From assembly GCA_016199015.1 (NCBI GenBank), contig JACQHN010000591.1:1-11656 (forward strand): a DNA stretch of 11,656 nucleotides, read 5' to 3'. This document shows positions 7,650-11,656 of this stretch, piece by piece (the first letter of the stretch is position 1; the number at the start of each line of letters is the position of its first letter). The DNA comes from Nitrospira defluvii. Its GTDB lineage: Bacteria > Nitrospirota > Nitrospiria > Nitrospirales > Nitrospiraceae. Both the position numbers and the translations under genes were made by a program. Under the pieces are notes generated by a model. The model saw only the letters and a list, made by a program, of their open reading frames with translations. It was not told where the DNA came from and did no database searches.

Positions 7650-7671
7650 GTCAGACGTTGTGCTGACTTTT
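7650..7671 (+). terminator. Weak terminator-like hairpin after the 59-codon frame
   Basis: GTCAG (7650-7654) pairs with CTGAC (7663-7667) across an eight-base loop, followed by TTTT (7668-7671). A second hairpin, CAGGTG-AGT-CACCTG (7635-7649), lies directly before it and spans the stop codon. The five-bp stem and four-base T-run make this a weak call. Confidence 0.3.
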
Positions 7672-7760
7672 GCGGTCGTATCGAAGCCGCGCATTAAATG
7701 AAAGGAGAGTCGTGTAAAGAGAGGGGACATGAAGCAGACGGCACTATGTGCCCAAGCGAA

Positions 7761-7793
7761 CGGCGGTTCTACTCGTGGCTAGTAGAACCGCCG
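7761..7793 (-). terminator. Perfect 13-bp hairpin after the 43-residue membrane protein
   Basis: CGGCGGTTCTACT (7761-7773) and AGTAGAACCGCCG (7781-7793) are exact reverse complements around a 7-base loop. The hairpin begins five bases after the small gene's stop codon, in terminator position. It lacks a strong T-run on the minus strand (TTCGCTTGG follows), so it may stabilise the 3' end or terminate with help. Part of its strength comes from four GC-rich pairs at its base. Confidence 0.55.
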
Positions 7794-7798
7794 CGGAC

Positions 7799-7930
7799 TC
7801 ACAGGATTTCGACCTGAGGGAAGGTGCTCTGATCACTGGTTTGTTGTGGCCGGTCAGCCATGACCATAAGCTGGATAGCGATAAACGGGACAAACGCATA
7901 GCCGATCAGGATCAACGGGAACTCAATCAT
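7799..7930 (-). CDS. 43-residue single-pass membrane protein
   Basis: Short gene (ATG...TGA) whose product starts MIEFPLILIGYAFVPFIAIQ, continues LMVMADRPQQTSDQ and ends FPQVEIL. Residues about 4-24 form one hydrophobic helix and the rest is a polar tail, so it should be a single-pass inner-membrane peptide of the kind that attaches to larger membrane complexes. Support: AAAGGAG (7945-7939) sits eight bases before the ATG, a sigma-54-like element lies at the right distance upstream, and a perfect hairpin follows the stop. The other ATG in the leader meets a stop after two codons. The gene stands alone, 347 bp from the tRNA. I do not recognise a named family and give no function. Confidence 0.6.
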   Translation of the reverse strand: MIEFPLILIGYAFVPFIAIQLMVMADRPQQTSDQSTFPQVEIL

Positions 7931-7965
7931 GGCATGGACTCCTTTGTTATCTGGAGTGCCTTAAT

Positions 7966-7980
7966 GCAATCTCGGGACCG
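7966..7980 (-). promoter_or_regulatory. Sigma-54-like (-24/-12) promoter ahead of the small membrane protein
   Basis: On the minus strand the sequence reads CGGTCC-CGAGA-TTGC. The GG (7979-7978) and the GC (7967-7966) are at exact -25/-24 and -13/-12 spacing, and TTGC fits consensus fully; the -24 box fits TGGCAC at only three of six. Predicted transcription start is near 7954, about 24 bases before the ATG and just ahead of the ribosome binding site. A sigma-54 activator is encoded at 1132-2526. Confidence 0.3.
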
Positions 7981-8277
7981 CCCTATCGTCCGCCCGTAAC
8001 ATATTGATTCCCATAAAGAACGAGCGCGTGTCCGTCTAAATGCTGCATGACGCCTGGCAATAGCGGGTGGAAGAAACTTGTGCAATCAGAACACTTTGCG
8101 CTGAGCCAGAAGGCCTAAGGGTGGTCGTGCAGAATGCAGGGAAAGGGTGCCGAGTGGGCGGGGAACCACATACTGAACCCACCGGAGAGAATGAGCGGCC
8201 TGGCGTTCGTTAAGCTCGGAAGCGCATGGTGGATGTCCGGGTCCTATCAGGCAGGTTGAAACGTGTGGAAAAATAGG
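7981..8277. other. Intergenic stretch with no recognisable gene
   Basis: About 300 bases between the promoter of the 43-residue gene and the 3' end of the tRNA. I found no frame with a plausible start and ribosome binding site on either strand, and no convincing terminator or repeat. Downstream of the tRNA the minus strand reads CCTATTTTTCC, which may help end the tRNA transcript. Confidence 0.5.
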
Positions 8278-8351
8278 TGCCCCCGACCTGAATTGAACAG
8301 GTGACCTTCGGTTTAGGAAACCGCTGCTCTATCCAACTGAGCTACGGGGGC
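8278..8351 (-). tRNA. tRNA-Arg, anticodon CCU
   Basis: A full cloverleaf can be drawn on the minus strand. The acceptor GCCCCCG pairs perfectly with CGGGGGC, and discriminator A follows. The D-arm is GCTC/GAGC with an AGTTGGATA loop; the anticodon loop is TTCCTAA (anticodon CCT); the variable loop is AGGTC; the T-arm is ACCTG/CAGGT with loop TTCAATT. The top pair of the anticodon stem (27-43) is a G-A mismatch. The 3' end reads A then CCT, so CCA is not fully encoded. It reads AGG codons. Its neighbour on the 5' side is a decayed integrase. Confidence 0.95.
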
Positions 8352-8407
8352 ATTCAACCATTTCGATAACTTAATATCCTACTGCGCTGCTGAGGAGTCT
8401 CCAAGTG

Positions 8408-8865
8408 TTACTGGGTGTTAACCTGAAGATACTTATCCAACTTCTCAACGGCTTTCGTCAAGTCGCGCTCCTCGATGGCGTTGTACCACTTCCACATATT
8501 TTCCGAATATTTTCCGACTTTGGGCCGACTATGCTCATGGCCATAGCGGTATCCATCTCTGCTCTCCGCAGGTTGGTAGATGCGCAATGCCGAAAATCAT
8601 GAAAGCGGAAGTTCTCAATGCTTGCCAGTCGTAGCGACGTATGGAACGCTCGTGAGATACGGCTGACCGGCTTCCCTCTAAACAGGAATACGCGGGCAGT
8701 ATCCAATCACCGAATCTTCGACAATTCATGAAGGGTAGCGCGGACCGCTGGTGTCATGGGGATTTCCCGGCGCTGTTTGGTCTTGGTGTCGATGGCCAGC
8801 AAATAAAGCCGCGCTATAGGTCCACACGGTCCCAGGTTAGTTGAATGATCTTGCTGAACCGTTGC
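8408..8865 (-). pseudogene. Decayed tyrosine recombinase (phage-type integrase), C-terminal part
   Basis: Read across frames, this gives the catalytic half of a Phage_integrase-family protein: IIQLTWDRVDL / RGFI, then LAIDTKTKQRREIPMTPAVRATLHELSKIR, VFLFRGKPVSR, FRFHDFRHCASTNL (the HxxR box) and MWKWYNAIEERDLTKAVEKL with the nucleophile Tyr, ending at TAA (8408-8410). Lesions: an in-frame TAG (8814-8816), a one-base shift after RGFI near 8800, an in-frame TGA (8707-8709), the usual His of GHKS changed to Pro (8521-8523), and an 11-bp tandem duplication (8496-8517) that shifts the frame before the Tyr segment. The 5' part lies on the far side of the IS, from 10568. It normally drives site-specific insertion, often at tRNA genes. 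Confidence 0.9.
8496..8517. repeat. 11-bp tandem duplication inside the integrase relic
   Basis: ATATTTTCCGA occurs twice back to back (8496-8506 and 8507-8517). Deleting one copy restores a continuous reading from VGPKSEN into MWKWYNAIEERD, so this duplication is itself the frameshift. Confidence 0.95.
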
Positions 8866-8886
8866 CCTAGCCCGTATTATTCACGA
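8866..8886. repeat. Left terminal inverted repeat of the IS
   Basis: Begins CCTAGCCCGTATTATTCACG. It aligns with the reverse complement of 10547-10567 with three mismatches. Confidence 0.88.
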
Positions 8887-9084
8887 TGACCATGACGAAG
8901 CCGTCCGAACGGCCTCCTGGGAGTACCAGCGCCTGTGAGTCGCGGTTCTCAGGCGTCATCACGATAGCACTCCCTCTGTTGAGCCGAAATAACCATCCAG
9001 GGACGCCAAGGCAGGGCTGATTCGGGCACACCTCTCCCCTCTGTCTGCATGGTGGCCTCCTCTGTCTCTCGTTCGCGTCCGGCA

Positions 9085-10458
9085 TTAGCCGGGCACGGCC
9101 CCGAGGGCCACCGCCATCCGGCGCCACGCGACACTCCACGGGGCGAACTGGGGCAGGTGCAACACGAGTCGGCGCACCGACCGCTTCACCCACACGGCCA
9201 GCTTGAGCAGCCGCTCCCGCAGCGTGGAGATCTGTGCCGTGGCGCCATCGGTGCCGTGCGCCTGCCGCCGCAACGCCTGCAGCAGGATATACGCCGCCGC
9301 AGTGAGCAGGACCCGGAACTGATTGGCCCAGAAGCGCGAGCTACTCGTGCGATCCAGCGCCAGGCCGTCATGCCACTCCTTGAGCCGATTCTCCATGTCC
9401 CCACGCTGACAATAGACGGCATAGCCTGTGGCGGGCCTCTCGCGGAGATTGGTCACGACGAAGCGGGCATTGCACTTCGGGTCGCGCCATGGCCGGCGCA
9501 CCACCTCAGCTTTGATGATGACGCGGCGGCGATGCGACCAGCTGTGGGCCGCATAGAGGGTCTCCCCATAGACATGCTCCGTGCGGCCGCTGTACTTGGA
9601 GAGGCCGTAGGCCTCGCCCAGCCAGCGCCCGGCACGCTGTTCTAGCCGCGGGTTGTTGGCCAGCCCCACCACGTACTCGACCCGCTCGGCCTCCAGGACG
9701 TTCAGCCAGTCGTTCCCGGCAAACCCGCCATCCACCCGCACGCGCAGGGCCGCCTTGGGAAACGCGCGCCGCAGGCGGCGCAGGAGCGTACGCAGCAGGC
9801 CGACCGCGCCGCGTTTGGCCGGGCTGTTGCTCGGGCGCCGCACGATCGCCACCAGGTACTGTTCCGCTTCGTCATTGACGGTCAACGTGGCGACCACCGG
9901 CAGATAACACCACGTGTCATAGTGTCCATTGAAGAAGGTGAGTTCCTGCTGCCCATGCGTGGGATCGTCCGTGGGATCCAGATCGATGGTGATGCGCTGG
10001 GCCCGCCCCTTCAGGCGTTGCCGATGGTGCGCGATGACGGTGGCCGCCAGCGTGTGCCCCATCCGATACAGCACCCGTGGCGACACCGCGTTCTCAAAGC
10101 GGGACAGGGTCGGCTGCGAGGCCAAGGCCGCACCGGTCACCGGATCGCGCCCCACCGCCAGCTTGTGCAGCGGATCGTGGGCCAGCCGCGCGGCATCGTT
10201 GCCGTCTTCGTACCCACAGGCCAGGCCGAAGATCCGTTGGCGCAGCAGATCCCGGACCGAGTGCCGGATCTTGTCCGGGTCCCGGCGATCCGACAGACAG
10301 GCCGCCACCTGGTCCGTCAGCCGGAGGCGGTCATCTAGCGCCTTGAGCAACACGACGCCGCCATCCGTGCTGGCGTGCGTCTGGTCGAAGCGGGCCACCA
10401 CCGGCTTCAGTTTGTCATGGCACTCAAACGTCACTTGCGGTATACAGTCTGTCGCCAT
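9085..10458 (-). CDS. IS1380-family transposase (DDE)
   Basis: 457-aa DDE transposase that cuts and joins the IS ends. The start is the ATG at 10458, preceded by AAGGAG five bases away; an upstream in-frame extension of 13 codons lacks such a site. Family features: N-terminal FDQTHASTDGGVVLLKALDD (24-43), FGLACGYEDGNDAARLAHDP (77-96) and SQPTLSRFEN (114-123). The catalytic acids are probably Asp159 or Asp161 (TIDLDPTDDP), Asp243 (RVDGGFAG) and Glu356 (GDMENRLKEW). The length is near the usual 430-470 aa and no frameshift is visible, so it could be active. Arg/Ala-rich coding and higher GC than the flanking genes are consistent with acquisition from elsewhere. Confidence 0.95.
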   Translation of the reverse strand: MATDCIPQVTFECHDKLKPVVARFDQTHASTDGGVVLLKALDDRLRLTDQVAACLSDRRDPDKIRHSVRDLLRQRIFGLACGYEDGNDAARLAHDPLHKLAVGRDPVTGAALASQPTLSRFENAVSPRVLYRMGHTLAATVIAHHRQRLKGRAQRITIDLDPTDDPTHGQQELTFFNGHYDTWCYLPVVATLTVNDEAEQYLVAIVRRPSNSPAKRGAVGLLRTLLRRLRRAFPKAALRVRVDGGFAGNDWLNVLEAERVEYVVGLANNPRLEQRAGRWLGEAYGLSKYSGRTEHVYGETLYAAHSWSHRRRVIIKAEVVRRPWRDPKCNARFVVTNLRERPATGYAVYCQRGDMENRLKEWHDGLALDRTSSSRFWANQFRVLLTAAAYILLQALRRQAHGTDGATAQISTLRERLLKLAVWVKRSVRRLVLHLPQFAPWSVAWRRMAVALGAVPG

Positions 10459-10546
10459 CGAGTCTCCTTTCCGCTGCACGTAGAAGCGTCTGAACACCGC
10501 TCCTTTAGCACAGTGTGGAGCCTCGATGGCTTTTTTGTTGCCACAG

Positions 10547-10567
10547 TCGTGAATTATTCAGGCTAGG
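10547..10567. repeat. Right terminal inverted repeat of the IS
   Basis: TCGTGAATTATTCAGGCTAG plus a final G, the inverted partner of 8866-8886. It lies about 90 bp upstream of the transposase start. Confidence 0.88.
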
Positions 10568-10715
10568 TGGTAGGCGAGTAGTAGGATCGGTAGAAGATGG
10601 GGCTTGGCGGTTGCGTACAGCTTCTCCCACTCTTCCTCACTCAAGACTCTATCCCGCTCGCTCTGTCGTGGGTTTGATCAAGGACCTACCGAAAGCGAGG
10701 TTGATTTCGGGTTGG
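10568..10715 (-). pseudogene. Integrase relic, upstream fragment cut off by the IS
   Basis: On the minus strand this reads NPKSTSLSVGP, stop, SNPRQSERDRVLSEEEWEKL and then YATAKPHLLPILLLAY, breaking at the IS border. The second part is the characteristic start of a tyrosine-recombinase catalytic domain, and it continues into IIQLTWDRVDL on the other side of the IS. An in-frame TGA interrupts it. The N-terminal DNA-binding domain could not be recognised farther right, so the gene is also truncated or decayed beyond recognition. The outer border near 10715 is approximate. Confidence 0.75.
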
Positions 10716-11023
10716 ATTGATGAGATAGACCCTGAGAAATTGTCCGGCTGAATTTGGTCTGCGGGGCCGTCTCCTTCGCATTCTCAAGAAGTTATCAAAT
10801 GGTTGCATTTTAGGTCCTGCCTTTGCCGCACAGCGATGTGAGGTCTGCCTCTCACCCTTCCATATGCCCGCCAGAGACTGATGGAAGAAAATATTCAGTA
10901 ATTTTCATTATGACCAGCCGTAAAGCCTTGAGTTTCAGGCGTTCACAGCCGTATTCTCGCGCCTACTTAAGGAGGATTTGTGAGTCCAGAAGTGGTGATC
11001 CATAATGGACGTGCTACACATTT

Positions 11024-11041
11024 CTCCTCCTCCTCCTCCTC
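11024..11041. repeat. Trinucleotide microsatellite (CTC)6
   Basis: Six consecutive CTC units in non-coding DNA. It is a possible slippage site, but nothing indicates phase variation because no credible gene contains it. Confidence 0.9.
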
Positions 11042-11327
11042 GCCACCAATCTCGCGACACTCCTCTTTGATTTGTGGTATTCGCCCATCGCTGGGAACAT
11101 TTGCCCAGCGACACTTCATAAAGAATTCACTTGGTTCCACTGCAGGCATTGTGCGGGGATGCTCCCCGCATGATGTGGGGAATGGACTGCCAGCGGGGGC
11201 ACCAAAAATCAGGGCGATACGCGATAGATCCACACAAGACGGTTAATCCCCACCTGCCGGCGGTGTGGGAACGGGCCTTGCTTTTTACTTAAGGTGTATC
11301 GGGTTAAGCATTAAAAAAGCTTGAGCA

Positions 11328-11349
11328 GATCTACGCAGCTGCGTCGATC
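11328..11349. promoter_or_regulatory. 22-bp palindrome upstream of the LPP20 lipoprotein gene
   Basis: A perfect 12-bp core ACGCAGCTGCGT (11333-11344) is flanked symmetrically by GATC on both sides with one mismatched pair. It lies about 66 bp before the ATG at 11416, where an operator would be expected. The binding protein is unknown. Confidence 0.4.
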
Positions 11350-11415
11350 GGTGCTGATCCTGCCGGCGGGTCTTTCGCTGAAGCGTTCTTGATGTGGTCC
11401 TCCAGGAGGGACGTT

Positions 11416-11656
11416 ATGCGTGGGATGTGGGTGGCTCTTGTGCTTCTTGCCGCTGGTTGCGCAGCTGAGCAGAAAACACCGGGGTGGTTGAGCACCGTGC
11501 CCGCCTCGACTCAAGAACTCTGCGCGATAGGAGTCAGTGGCCCCACCTATTATCTGGAAGATGCGCGCGCTCGGAGTCAGGCATCGGCAATGACGGAGTT
11601 GGCGCGGACGATTGAGGTACGGGTGAAGACAGATATGGTGCTCAAAAGCGAGGGGA
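11416..11656 (+). CDS. LPP20-family lipoprotein (3' end outside window)
   Basis: First 80 codons of an outer-membrane-type lipoprotein. The start ATG is preceded by AGGAGGG (11404-11410) at ideal spacing. The signal peptide is very short (MRGMWVALVLLAAGC), with lipobox LAAGC and Cys15 followed by Ala. The mature part, PGWLSTVPAS...LCAIGVSGPTYYLEDARARSQASAMTELARTIEVRVKTDM, follows the LPP20 pattern of a WL/W-P opening, a GxG strand and a helix of 'A..A...L' repeats leading to a strand. FlgP in Vibrio and Campylobacter belongs to this broad family, but that role cannot be claimed here. It pairs in theme with the LPP20-like gene at 5692-6549. Confidence 0.88.
   Translation, partial: MRGMWVALVLLAAGCAAEQKTPGWLSTVPASTQELCAIGVSGPTYYLEDARARSQASAMTELARTIEVRVKTDMVLKSEG

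Larger units (their letters stand above)
8866..10567. mobile_element. Complete IS1380-family insertion sequence, 1702 bp
   Basis: The element is bounded by 21-bp terminal inverted repeats starting CCTAGCC, of which 18 of 21 positions match. CCTAG ends are known for this family (ISEcp1 is an example from memory). It carries a single full-length transposase gene on the minus strand; total length is normal for the family. About 200 bases between the left repeat and the transposase stop are non-coding and contain hairpins (for example GCCGT-CCGA-ACGGC). Flanking bases (TTGC left, TGGT right) do not form a target-site duplication. The element interrupts the integrase gene and shares its orientation. 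Confidence 0.9.
10716..11415. other. 700-bp stretch without a recognisable gene
   Basis: No frame gives a convincing protein. It holds a (CTC)6 microsatellite (11024-11041), an 8-bp hairpin TGCGGGGA-TGC-TCCCCGCA (11152-11170), an imperfect GC-rich hairpin (about 11249-11270) with a T5 run ten or so bases later, and a palindrome at 11328-11349. An 88-codon GTG frame at 10980-11246 has AAGGAGG before it, but it is low-complexity and overlaps an equally long antisense frame. It is probably the eroded remainder of the integrated element plus the promoter region of the next gene. Confidence 0.5.

Noticed and set aside
7748..7999. 83-codon plus-strand frame.
   Set aside because: It runs antisense through the hairpin and the 43-residue gene, which has far better start and end signals.
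8458..8706. Treating the 82-codon integrase frame as an intact small gene.
   Set aside because: It is a fragment of the recombinase catalytic domain, bounded by a stop and the 11-bp frameshift duplication.
10459..10497. 13-residue N-terminal extension of the transposase.
   Set aside because: The ATG at 10458 has an AAGGAG site and begins with the normal family N-terminus.
11195..11204. CGGGGGCACC identical to the tRNA-Arg 3' end, possible second attachment site.
   Set aside because: Only ten bases match, and it is inverted relative to the tRNA, whereas att sites should be direct repeats.
10980..11246. 88-codon GTG frame after AAGGAGG.
   Set aside because: A Ser run comes from the CTC microsatellite, there is no recognisable domain, and an equal-length antisense frame exists.
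11160..11277. Two sequences resembling type I-E CRISPR repeats (CTCCCCGCATGATGTGGGGA and CGGTTAATCCCCACC...GTGTGGGAACG).
   Set aside because: They are in opposite orientations, differ from each other, occur once each and have no regular spacers. Chance GC-rich hairpins explain them.

Overview
The window looks like chromosomal DNA from a GC-rich, free-living Gram-negative bacterium. Several lipobox lipoproteins, LPP20/CsgG-like envelope proteins and an NtrB/NtrC-like pair point that way. The style of these proteins, from memory, best fits Nitrospira (Nitrospirota). That placement is an inference; the window contains no taxonomic marker beyond one tRNA.

Layout. (1) Positions 1-2526, plus strand: the 3' part of a membrane-bound sensor histidine kinase, followed by its sigma-54-dependent response regulator. 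(2) Positions 2536-7422, all minus strand. In transcription order these are a CsgG/FlgO-like lipoprotein, an exported LPP20-like/BamE-like protein, a single-domain response regulator, a long Pro/Thr/Ser-rich protein ending in an apparently inactive PD-(D/E)XK-like domain, a stand-alone Lrp/AsnC (RAM) domain protein and a small lipoprotein. (3) Positions 7423-8277 are gene-poor. They contain a 43-residue membrane protein with a strong ribosome binding site, a sigma-54-like promoter and a perfect 13-bp terminator-like hairpin, plus a doubtful 59-codon ORF. (4) Positions 8278-8351: tRNA-Arg(CCU). (5) Positions 8408 to about 10715: a decayed tyrosine-recombinase gene split by a complete 1.7-kb IS1380-family element. 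(6) Positions 10716-11415: no recognisable gene. (7) From 11416: the start of an LPP20-family lipoprotein that runs off the window.

How the parts may work together. The kinase/regulator pair would control sigma-54 promoters, and one sigma-54-like site lies in this window, ahead of the 43-residue membrane protein. The LPP20-like and CsgG/FlgO-like genes on the left and the LPP20 lipoprotein on the right suggest an envelope-protein neighbourhood. The tRNA-linked integrase relic and IS now sit inside it.

Most notable: the small membrane-protein unit; the PD-(D/E)XK-like domain in which both expected acidic catalytic residues appear replaced; and the integrase relic, where an exact 11-bp tandem duplication explains one of the frameshifts.
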